From positions 1-54,351 of the forward strand of contig JBKPAM010000024.1 in NCBI GenBank assembly GCA_046726435.1: 54,351 nucleotides of DNA. The letters are read 5' to 3'. Source of the DNA: AC-32 sp046726435 (GTDB lineage Bacteria; Actinomycetota; Thermoleophilia; Gaiellales; Gaiellaceae). A program made the translations under genes and the position numbers. The notes beneath the pieces were generated by a model. The model was not told where the DNA came from. It searched no databases and worked only from the letters and a program-made list of their open reading frames with translations. Of the stretch, positions 48,301 to 54,351 are shown piece by piece (position 1 is the stretch's first letter; every line of letters starts with the position of its first letter).

Positions 48301-49960
48301 GCCCGGCCGTGCAGTTCGGGAACTTGAAGTTCCCGATCCTCGTACGCCAGTTGAACGAGCTGGTCGTCTGGTAGTACTCCTGCGTGTACCAGAACGTGCA
48401 GTCGTCAGAGGGGTCGACCGTCAGGTCGGAGTAGTCCCCCCAGCGGCTGACCGTGTCGGTCTGGCTGCCGGTACCGGCGAAGAGCGTTGTCTCACCCTGG
48501 GCCAGTGTGTTGGGCGGGTCGCCCGCCAGCCGTCCCGCGTAGCGGATCTGCGGGTTGATGCTGGAGGACGACGCGCTGAAGCCGACTGCGAGGTCGCCTA
48601 ACGCGTCCGTCGCGGCGCTTCCCATCCAGCGCCACGTGCTGTCGGGCTGGTACGTGCTCTGCTGGACGAAGCCCGGAGTTCCCGAGGTGGCGTTGTTGAT
48701 CTCGTACCAGCGGATTCCCGCCACGCCGTTCGACGCGACGGTCATGTTGCCGACGAGTGCCTCGTGTCCGTCTGCGAAACGACGGTAGGAGCTCCGGAAC
48801 ATGCTCCGGTCTCCGAGCGTGTCGAGGGTGTCACCAGTGCCGAGCTGGGGCACACAAGACCCGCCGCCGCAGATGACGCTGAAGGGATCCGGCGTCAGCG
48901 TGCCGGCCTGCGTGAAGGTCGAGTTGGCCGGGTTCGCGAAGTCGACGTGGAAGCGCCACAGCTTCCAGGTCGGATTCGTGCCGATCTCGGTGAACGGGTT
49001 CGGCGCTCCTGCAGGAGGCTGATTCGACCCGTCGAGGTCGGCCGGCATGAGCTGATCGTCTGTCGAGCCCAGGGTGCCTGTGCTCACGATCGTCGCCGGC
49101 TGGCCGGCGAGCATCGCGGAGCGGTCCATCGCGAAGGGCTGCGGGCCGATGAAGGCCGTGCCCGACGCATTGAAGATGTTGATGCTCATGTAGTAGGCAT
49201 CGGGCCAGACGCTGATCTTCGGGTAGTCATAGAAGTTGTTCCCGAACTGGGTCCCGAGGTCGAAGTCGTACCGGTTGAACGACCCGGTGGCGTCACTCGT
49301 CGTCGAGACCGCGACGCACTCGTGGGTGGGCTGGGCTGTTCCTGCGAACTGGGAGACGATCCAGCGGTTCGCGAGCTGGTCGTAGAGGGCGACCGGGTCG
49401 CCTTCGCCGTTGTTCTCGCAGACGCCGCCGAAGCCACTCCAGACCGACTCGATGCTGAACGGCCCGAGTACCGAGTTGCCGGTGGTCTTGTCGAACACCT
49501 GGATCCCGGTATTCACGATCTGGACGTACTGCGTGGCGCCCACCTCGCCGTTCGTGTCCGGTGGTGCGCAGTTGCAGTTCACGCCCGGGAACCCGATCCC
49601 GTCGAAGTTGAGCCCCGGGTCCGGCATGTTCGGCGCCGGGAGCTTGTTCTGCACGACGGGGTCGGTCCGGTTCGTGTGCCGGTGCAGGATTGGCCGGTTC
49701 GGCTGCGCCGGATGGTTCGGGACTGGCGTCAGCGGCTTCGCGGGGATGTCGCGGAGCTTCGGTGAAACGTCGTTCTTCACCGAATGTCCCACGGTCACTG
49801 TCCCCTGTGGGCTCGTCTGTGCCTGTGAGCCCGCGGTCACCATCGGGGCGGAGTCGGACGGACTTGCCGCCAGTCCGGAGCCGCCTGTCGCCGAGAGGAC
49901 CACGAGCGCGAGGAACAGGCCGGAAAGCAGCCCAATCGTGTGCCTCGTTCGCTTCCGCAT
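45377..49960 (-). CDS. Giant secreted Kelch / carboxypeptidase-regulatory-domain protein
   Basis: 1527 residues. A signal peptide (about 1-32, RHTIGLLSGLFLALVVLSAT) is followed by a beta-rich N-terminal part of about 550 residues (FPGVNCNCAPPDTNGEVGAT, VALYDQLANRWIVSQFAG). Carboxypeptidase-regulatory-like folds come next (GTVTDASNNNPISGAKV, GTVTDGSGHGWPLYARIDVA), then an immune-inhibitor-A-like or MAM-like domain (about 750-920, EDFSGSTFPPQGWNVLDNVG), another regulatory-like fold, Kelch blades (about 1120-1390: GKLYVTGGWNSSG, GKIYFVGGCADG, GKVYCAGGVNG) and a final regulatory-like domain ending FALQAIC. No cell-wall anchor is seen. It is probably an adhesin or carbohydrate/peptide-binding secreted protein. 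Confidence 0.85.
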   Translation of the reverse strand: MRKRTRHTIGLLSGLFLALVVLSATGGSGLAASPSDSAPMVTAGSQAQTSPQGTVTVGHSVKNDVSPKLRDIPAKPLTPVPNHPAQPNRPILHRHTNRTDPVVQNKLPAPNMPDPGLNFDGIGFPGVNCNCAPPDTNGEVGATQYVQIVNTGIQVFDKTTGNSVLGPFSIESVWSGFGGVCENNGEGDPVALYDQLANRWIVSQFAGTAQPTHECVAVSTTSDATGSFNRYDFDLGTQFGNNFYDYPKISVWPDAYYMSINIFNASGTAFIGPQPFAMDRSAMLAGQPATIVSTGTLGSTDDQLMPADLDGSNQPPAGAPNPFTEIGTNPTWKLWRFHVDFANPANSTFTQAGTLTPDPFSVICGGGSCVPQLGTGDTLDTLGDRSMFRSSYRRFADGHEALVGNMTVASNGVAGIRWYEINNATSGTPGFVQQSTYQPDSTWRWMGSAATDALGDLAVGFSASSSSINPQIRYAGRLAGDPPNTLAQGETTLFAGTGSQTDTVSRWGDYSDLTVDPSDDCTFWYTQEYYQTTSSFNWRTRIGNFKFPNCTAGPHGTLNGTVTDASNNNPISGAKVDTSFGSTTTDPNGHYSIVLPVGTYDVTYSSFGYATHVENGVQITDGNTTTVNVALQPSPSVTLSGTVTDGSGHGWPLYARIDVAGKPGGPSFTDPITGHYSITLPANASYDVTYTSQLPGYQVAHDTIVVGGTNLTHDVALQVKPDCTAPGYSKDLALGEDFSGSTFPPQGWNVLDNVGEGHVWQLNDPEGRQNTTGGTGNFADINSDFFGPSDTQNTELVSPTIDLSGAATPFLTFHNNYIASPFFPQVGDVDVSIDGGSTWTNVWHHEGDQVPGPDLETVQLPQAANQANVKVRFHFTATFGFWWMVDDITVLKSQSCVKLPGGLVEGNVSDLTTGDAINGAKVTSNDKPADNGTSAATPDDPNNPDGYYWLFSSLTGSHPFTATKSLYSPSTQTVNVAADGTVRQNFQLGSGHLVISPTSITKTQVLGTTTTATLSFHNDGTGPAHVKLSEQGGSFQILSMVGAKRINVHLGEEDLASPAFLGNHEHGDVPGVDAGPPADPSWSQIADYPSGIMDNSADFLGGKEYSVGGIDSSFTIQNKGYVYNPDDNTWAPIANMANAREKPGVAAVNGKLYVTGGWNSSGTPIAATEAYDPNTNTWTAVAPNPSPTAAPGVAVANGKIYFVGGCADGACTPSNKVEVYDPATDSWSSAANYPSGDSWEGCGGINGKVYCAGGVNGSNTLKSGNVYDPGSDSWSPIADMPIDLWGSVSGGPNGMLVISNGVTNGFSTITNQGFAYEPSSNSWTALPNSQFPRYRAGGSCGFYKIGGSSGGFSPTPQSEKLSELDQCGTTDVPWLSESPTEFDVPVGATVNVTVTLKATTDAGVTQPGTYSAQIAVQANTPQTINPIGVTMNVTPPTGWGKVAGTVTGTDCKGNTNPLQGAQVQATGKNYSFSLKTDKNGKYAFWAPAASNPFTIIASKDGYIAQSKTVNIKANKTTVVNFALQAIC

Positions 49961-50267
49961 CAGGGGTTCACCCCCTTTGAGGTCGACTCAGGCGTCGACC
50001 CCCGCGGGGCCTGCGATTCTCGCCATGGATGCATCTGCCTCGCTCCTTTCGTGATGAGCGGATGCCACAGCCACAGCCGCAGGCCGCAGTGCTCGCTTCG
50101 GACCATCGGTGGAAAGGGTCGTGGGGAGGCAGTAGCCGTCTCCCTCGAGCTGGACGATCGCGGCGGCGCCGCATTGGAGCGGGCCGTCCCCACCCTTGAT
50201 CACGCGTTTCCCCCTAGGCGTGCGAGCGGCGGGAACGTACAGCTACCCCGCATGACGCTTCAACACC
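49961..50267. other. Divergent intergenic region between the giant secreted gene and the regulator
   Basis: About 307 bp. A minus-strand reading from the GTG at 50203 to 49988 (71 codons, MIKGGDGPLQCGAAAIVQLE onward) is open, but its start has no Shine-Dalgarno and its second half is low-complexity. I see AAGGGGG about 11 bases before the giant gene start as its ribosome-binding region, and no clear promoter hexamers. Confidence 0.35.
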
Positions 50268-51335
50268 ATGGCAGAAATCCGCCAAATGCGGGATCATCGC
50301 GGTTGCATGCTCGAAGCAGCCGGTCTCTCTGCCGTCGAGGAGGCCGTGTACCGGTCACTCCTGCGCGTGGATCCGTGCACGACCCAGGAGCTCAGTGGCG
50401 AGTTGCGCCTCGCGAATCAGGAGGTCGAGGCGGTCGTGACCTCGCTCGAGGCGAACGGGCTCGTCAGCAGAACGGACGGCGAGCCCCCGACGTTCACCGC
50501 AGTACGCCCGGACGTAGCGGTCGAGGCGCTCCTGCTGCACAGGGAGGAGGAGCTCCAGCGGACTCGCATCGCCGTCCAGCAGCTGGTGAGCGAGTACAGG
50601 GCGACGACTCCGGAGCGTCGCCTCGAGGAGTTCGTCGAGGTGGCCGTCGGCCGGAGGGCGATCGAGTTGAAGTTCGAGCAGCTTCAGCGCGGCGCGACCC
50701 GGGAGGTGCTCTTCTGCGTGGCGCCGCCGTTCGTCGTTCCACTCGAGGACAACGACACCGAGCTCGAGCTGCTCGAGCAGGGAATCGCCTACAGGGCGAT
50801 CTATGACCGCAGCGCGCTCGAGATGCCCGGGGCGGTCGAGCAGATCAGACGCTACGTGCTCGCGGGCGAAGAGGCGCGCGCCCTTACGGACGTCCCGATG
50901 AAGCTCGTCGTCGCCGACCGCTCGCACGCGATCGTCCCGGCCCGCGCGGACTCCGCCACCATCGAGGCGGGGCACGTCCTCGTCCATCCGTCCACGCTGC
51001 TGGACGCGCTCGTCACCGTCTTCGAGGCGCTCTGGGCGCAGGCCACGCCGCTCCTCGTCGACCCGTCGGGCAGCCTCGTCGAGGTCGCGGACGCTCCGTC
51101 CGCCGAAGACAGGATCCTGCTCTCGCTCTTTCTCGCCGGCTTGACCGATATCGCGATCGCCGACCAGCTGGGTCTCAGCGTCCGCACCGTCCAGCGGCGC
51201 CTGCGGCGGCTGATGGACCTTGCAGGTGTCTCCACGCGCATGCAGCTCGGCTGGCACGCGTCCAGGAGCGGCTGGCTGGGCTGGGCACAGAGCGACCTCG
51301 AGCACGCCGCACCTGCCAACCCGGTCTCCGCTTAG
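50268..51335 (+). CDS. TrmB-like regulator with LuxR-type C-terminal helix-turn-helix
   Basis: 355 residues from the ATG at 50268 (ATG codons at 50286 and 50307 are alternatives; the latter opens the family motif LEAAGLSAVEEAVYRSLLRV). The N-terminal winged helix resembles TrmB (TTQELSGELRLANQEVEAVV, VTSLEANGLVSRT). The middle is a ligand-binding-like part (LEEFVEVAVGRRAIELKFEQ, GIAYRAIYDRSALEMPGA). The end is LuxR-type (EDRILLSLFLAGLTDIAIAD, QLGLSVRTVQRRLRRLMDLA). Two DNA-binding motifs in one chain are characteristic of some actinobacterial sugar-responsive regulators. The target could be the divergent giant secreted gene; this is inference. Confidence 0.83.
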   Translation: MAEIRQMRDHRGCMLEAAGLSAVEEAVYRSLLRVDPCTTQELSGELRLANQEVEAVVTSLEANGLVSRTDGEPPTFTAVRPDVAVEALLLHREEELQRTRIAVQQLVSEYRATTPERRLEEFVEVAVGRRAIELKFEQLQRGATREVLFCVAPPFVVPLEDNDTELELLEQGIAYRAIYDRSALEMPGAVEQIRRYVLAGEEARALTDVPMKLVVADRSHAIVPARADSATIEAGHVLVHPSTLLDALVTVFEALWAQATPLLVDPSGSLVEVADAPSAEDRILLSLFLAGLTDIAIADQLGLSVRTVQRRLRRLMDLAGVSTRMQLGWHASRSGWLGWAQSDLEHAAPANPVSA

Positions 51336-51495
51336 AGCGCCTTTCAGAATGACGCTTCGCCGTCGGGTCGCGATGGGTGGGCGTGAAGGACGCAGGGAGC
51401 GTTCGTACCTGGAAGGTACGGGCGCGACTGAGGACGCCGTCCACGCGCCGCACAGCGCGGCCCGACGACACGAGGCTTCGTTTTGAAAGGCGCTC
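51335..51495 (+). ncRNA. 161-nt extended hairpin, candidate structured RNA
   Basis: Outer arms GAGCGCCTTTCA (51335-51346) and TGAAAGGCGCTC (51484-51495) pair perfectly. Moving inward, further stretches pair (CGTCGGGTCGCG with CGCGGCCCGACG; GGGCGTG with CACGC regions), up to a terminal CGTACCT-GGA-AGGTACG stem-loop. Several arm differences are G-U compatible on the plus strand (U opposite G in GGGTCGCG; G opposite U near GAAT). It begins at the stop codon of the regulator and ends before the Shine-Dalgarno of the CYTH gene, so it could be a 3' or 5' UTR element of either. It is not followed by a T-run. Confidence 0.6.
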
Positions 51496-51523
51496 TTAAG
51501 GAGGCAAGGCTAGAGTCGCCTGC

Positions 51524-51991
51524 ATGGCGCTCGAGATCGAGCGGAAGTTCCTCGTCGAGCAGGTGCCACCGGAGGTCGAGATCGGCTCGGAGGTGGAGAT
51601 CGCCCAGGGGTACCTGGCGCTGGGAGAGGCCCAGGTCCGGCTTCGTCGTCAGGGCGACGCCACGCTGCTGGCGGCCAAGCGCGGGCGCGGGATGACGCGA
51701 GACGAGGTCGAGATCCCGCTGGCGCCAGAGCCGTTCGAGGAGCTCTGGCCGCTCACGGAGGGACGCCGGCTCAAGAAGTCGCGGCTCACGACCACGCTCG
51801 ACGGCCGAACCGCGGAGATCGACGTCTACAAGGGCCCGCTTGCCGGGCTGATCGTCGCGGAGGTCGAGTTCGAGGACGAGGGCTCCGCGCGCGCGTTCTC
51901 ACCGCCTCCATGGTTCTCGCGCGAGCTCACAGACGACCCCCGCTACTCGAACCAGCGACTGGCGGTCGAAGGCCTGCCGCGAGCGAGCTAG
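51524..51991 (+). CDS. CYTH-domain protein
   Basis: 155 residues, ATG at 51524 with AAGGAGG about 22 bases before it. The ExExK signature is present at the start (MALEIERKFLVEQVPPE), with QGYLALGEAQVRLRRQGDAT, GMTRDEVEIPLAPE, KSRLTTTLDGRTAEIDVYKG and LIVAEVEFEDEGSARAF following, the tunnel-fold pattern of bacterial CYTH proteins. Such proteins bind and often hydrolyse inorganic triphosphate with divalent metal. The neighbours (a second CYTH-like gene and ppk1) suggest polyphosphate or triphosphate metabolism. Confidence 0.92.
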   Translation: MALEIERKFLVEQVPPEVEIGSEVEIAQGYLALGEAQVRLRRQGDATLLAAKRGRGMTRDEVEIPLAPEPFEELWPLTEGRRLKKSRLTTTLDGRTAEIDVYKGPLAGLIVAEVEFEDEGSARAFSPPPWFSRELTDDPRYSNQRLAVEGLPRAS

Positions 51992-52000
51992 GATCGACAC

Positions 52001-52792
52001 GTGCCCTCTGCGACCAAGGCCGAGCCGACGAGCAAGATCACGCCGCTGATCGCCGAAGAGCTCGAGCAGATGTTCGCGTTGATCAAGGACGCCGACAGCG
52101 TCGAGCTGAAGCTGACGGTGCCGGAGTCCGACCAGCGCTCGACCGTTGCCGCGCTTGGGATGGACCCGCTGGACGCCGAGCTCAGGCAGGTGTTCTTCTT
52201 CGACACGCCGGACCTGGCGCTCAACAAGAGCGGCGTCGTGGTGCGGGCACGCCGGGTTCAGCGCAAGGGCGACGACTCGGTCGTGAAGCTTCGCCCCGTG
52301 GTCCCGAGCGAGCTCCCCGGCTCGCTGCGGAGCTCCCCGAACCTCGTGGTCGAGGTCGACGCGATGCCCGGCGGCTACGTGTGCTCGGCGTCGCTGAAGG
52401 GCGTGCCCGGGAGCCCGGTTCGAAAGGTCATCCAGGAGGGACGGCCGCTGCGCAAGCTCTTCTCGAAGGAGCAGCGCGCGTTCTTCACCGAACACGCTCC
52501 GAAGGACGTCACGCTCGATGACCTGTCCGTCCTGGGCCCGATCATCGTCCTCAAGCTGAAGTACAAGCCGGAGGACTACGCCCAGAAGCTCGTCGCCGAG
52601 CTCTGGAACTACCCGGACAACTCGCGGATCCTCGAGCTCTCGACGAAGTGCGCGCCGGCCGATGCGCTCCGTGTCTCGCTGGAGAGCAAGGAGTACCTGC
52701 GTGGCCGCGGCGTCGACCTCGAGGGCGAGCAGCACACGAAGACGAAGACCGCGCTGGAGTTCTTCTCGAAGAGTCTTTCCGCCTCGGCGTAG
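52001..52792 (+). CDS. CYTH-like superfamily protein, divergent
   Basis: 263 residues from GTG, 9 bp after the CYTH gene. It shows the tunnel-fold rhythm without a perfect ExExK: SVELKLTVPESDQRSTVAAL, RQVFFFDTPDLALNKSGVVV with RARRVQ, SVVKLRPVVPSELPGSLRSS and NLVVEVDAMPGGYV. The C-terminal 120 residues (KALF-like SKEQRAFFTEHAPKD, GPIIVLKLKYKPED) are helical and unlike standard CYTH. It may bind polyphosphate or act with the adjacent kinase. I would not assign an activity. Confidence 0.72.
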   Translation: MPSATKAEPTSKITPLIAEELEQMFALIKDADSVELKLTVPESDQRSTVAALGMDPLDAELRQVFFFDTPDLALNKSGVVVRARRVQRKGDDSVVKLRPVVPSELPGSLRSSPNLVVEVDAMPGGYVCSASLKGVPGSPVRKVIQEGRPLRKLFSKEQRAFFTEHAPKDVTLDDLSVLGPIIVLKLKYKPEDYAQKLVAELWNYPDNSRILELSTKCAPADALRVSLESKEYLRGRGVDLEGEQHTKTKTALEFFSKSLSASA

Positions 52793-52801
52793 GTCGCGAC
52801 C

Positions 52802-54351
52802 GTGAGCGAAGAGGCCCTTCCCTTCCCGAGCAGGCGCCCAGAGGCAGCTCCCGGCGAGGCGCTCCCGGCTCCGTACAGGCCCTCCGGCCGCTTCCTCAAC
52901 CGCGAGCTCTCGTGGCTCGACTTCAACGAGCGCGTCCTGGCCCTGGCCGAGCGGAGATCGGTGCCGGTGCTGGAGCGGGTCAAGTTCCTCGCGATCTTCA
53001 GCGACAACCTCGACGAGTTCTTCCAGGTCCGCGTCGGCAGCCTCAAGGTGCAGCTCGAGGCGGGGATCGCCGCGGGCCCGGGCGAGGAGACGACCGGCGA
53101 GAAGCTCAGCGCAGTCAGCGCGCGGGTCCGCGAGTTGGTCGCGAGGCAGAGCCGGGTGTTCGCCGACGAGGTCGTCCCCGACCTAGGCGCCGCAGGGATT
53201 CAGCTCTCGAGGTGGGACGACCTCGACGAGGACGACCGCGACTTCCTGAACGAGATGTTCGACGAGCAGATCTTCCCGATCCTGACGCCGCTGGCCGTCG
53301 ACCCAGCGCATCCCTTCCCGTACATCTCGAACCTGTCGCTGAACCTCGCTGTCGTCGTCAGAGCCCCGGGTGAGCTGACGAGGAGGATCGCGCGGGTGAA
53401 GATCCCGCCGCTGTTGCCGCGGTTCGTCGTCCTTCCCGACCGTGAGCGCTTCGTGCCGATCGAGCAGCTCATCGCCCGACGCATGTCGGCCCTGTTCCCC
53501 GGCATGGAGATCGCCGAGTGCGCCCCGTTCCACGTCACCCGCAACACCGACTACGACATCGACCTCGACGGCGGGGACGACATGGTCGAGGCGGTGGAGT
53601 CGGTCCTGCGCCTGCGAAGGCGCTCCCCGATCGTCGTGCGCCTCGAGGTCGACTCCTCGATCTCCGAGGAGACGCTGAGCCTGCTCGAACGAGAGCTTCG
53701 GCTGGAGGACGAGGACGTCTACCGCATCGACGGCCTGATCGACCTCGACGGGCTCTGGTCGATCGCAGCGCTCGACCGCCCCGACCTCAAGCTCGAGCCC
53801 TTGACGCCCGTCACGCCTCCTCGGCTCGCCGCAGTCGGGGAGGATTCAGAGCCGCCGGACCTGTTCGCCGTGATCCGCGAGCGGGATGTCCTCGTGCACC
53901 ACCCGTACGAGTCGTTCCGCACGTCCGTGGAGGCGTTCATCGAGCAGGCGGCGCGCGATCCGTCGGTGCTGGCGATCAAGCAGACGCTCTATCGCACTTC
54001 GGCGGCGGAGAGCCGCATCATGGCGGCGCTCATCCGCGCGGCCGGCGAGGGGAAGCAAGTCGTGTGCATCGTCGAGCTGAAGGCGCGCTTCGACGAGGAG
54101 GCGAACATCGGCTGGGCGCAGCAGCTTGAGGACGCGGGCGTCCACGTCGTCTACGGGATCGTCGGACTGAAGACGCACGCGAAGCTCTGCCTCGCGGTTC
54201 GGAACGAGGGCGGTCGCATTCGGCGCTACGCGCATGTCGGCACCGGCAACTACAACCCCGAGACCGCGCTGATCTACGAGGACCTCGGGCTGTTCACCGC
54301 CGACCACGAGGTGACGGCCGACGTCTCCGACGCCTTCAACCTGCTGACCGG
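52802..54351 (+). CDS. ppk1: Polyphosphate kinase, 3' partial
   Basis: 517 codons from the GTG at 52802 to the right edge, no stop. The N-terminal domain is typical (NRELSWLDFNERVLALAE, SDNLDEFFQVRVGSLK), then LTPLAVDPAHPFPYISNLSL and FHVTRNTDYDIDLDGGDD. The HHPYESFRTSV motif and the phosphohistidine region GLKTHAKLCLAVR with YAHVGTGNYNPETA are complete in the visible part. It makes long-chain polyphosphate from ATP (reversible), at the membrane periphery. It starts 9 bp after the CYTH-like gene, so the three genes are probably an operon. Confidence 0.95.
   Translation, partial: MSEEALPFPSRRPEAAPGEALPAPYRPSGRFLNRELSWLDFNERVLALAERRSVPVLERVKFLAIFSDNLDEFFQVRVGSLKVQLEAGIAAGPGEETTGEKLSAVSARVRELVARQSRVFADEVVPDLGAAGIQLSRWDDLDEDDRDFLNEMFDEQIFPILTPLAVDPAHPFPYISNLSLNLAVVVRAPGELTRRIARVKIPPLLPRFVVLPDRERFVPIEQLIARRMSALFPGMEIAECAPFHVTRNTDYDIDLDGGDDMVEAVESVLRLRRRSPIVVRLEVDSSISEETLSLLERELRLEDEDVYRIDGLIDLDGLWSIAALDRPDLKLEPLTPVTPPRLAAVGEDSEPPDLFAVIRERDVLVHHPYESFRTSVEAFIEQAARDPSVLAIKQTLYRTSAAESRIMAALIRAAGEGKQVVCIVELKARFDEEANIGWAQQLEDAGVHVVYGIVGLKTHAKLCLAVRNEGGRIRRYAHVGTGNYNPETALIYEDLGLFTADHEVTADVSDAFNLLT

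Noticed and set aside
49988..50203. Small minus-strand gene of 71 codons
   Set aside because: No ribosome-binding site and a low-complexity second half; mentioned only in the intergenic entry.

Overview
The window (about 54 kb, very GC-rich) looks like chromosome from an uncultured actinobacterium of the Thermoleophilia (Gaiellales/Solirubrobacterales-like). I infer this from codon and base composition, frequent GTG starts, DUF5808/DUF6458-type small proteins, the eukaryote-like form of IleS, and several class III cyclase-ATPase-TPR giants. No taxonomic search was possible.

Layout. 1-2571: PspC/LiaF-type envelope-stress proteins with a NarL-type two-component pair. 2589-6879: a double-propeller lipoprotein, a cyclic-nucleotide-binding protein, a Nudix hydrolase, a DUF2231 membrane protein and thioredoxin. 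6960-12537: ileS followed by a three-gene DrrA-type ABC exporter with overlapping start and stop codons. 12838-17269: a 1314-residue multi-GAF kinase-like sensor that lacks the phosphoacceptor histidine, plus a CheY-like receiver. 17303-19669: tRNA-Pro carrying a decayed 2.26-kb integrative element. 19730-23630: a divergent pair, cyclic-nucleotide-binding protein and cyclase/ATPase. 23639-27550: two large secreted proteins. 27582-31475: a second cyclase/ATPase giant. 32380-34660: an arsenic operon arsR-arsM-aquaporin-arsC driven by a promoter with an overlapping operator; the aquaporin is broken by two single-base losses. 34657-36640: methyltransferase, tRNA-Gly and an AI-2E-family transporter. 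36680-39613: tRNA-Arg followed by a second decayed integrative element and a third tRNA-end remnant. 39741-45248: mostly small metabolic, redox and membrane genes, with a nonsense-broken SnoaL-like gene and a 62-bp tandem hairpin array. 45377-49960: a 1527-residue secreted Kelch/propeller protein. 50268-54351: a TrmB/LuxR chimeric regulator, a 161-nt hairpin, and a polyphosphate-linked cluster (two CYTH-superfamily proteins and ppk1, cut by the window edge).

Most unusual signals. (1) Two independent tRNA-targeted mini-elements share one plan: a tRNA 3'-end duplication, tandem 11- or 12-bp direct repeats just inside both ends (exact at both ends of the tRNA-Arg element), small orphan cargo genes, and a lost or truncated integrase. 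(2) A near-complete 161-nt hairpin at 51335-51495 has mismatches that are often G-U compatible on the plus strand. (3) Two copies of a 72-75-bp palindromic element share the same outer arms, one inside the tRNA-Pro element and one 25 kb away. (4) Several genes carry one clear lesion each, or two in the aquaporin. These could be real decay or, for the frameshifts, assembly error.
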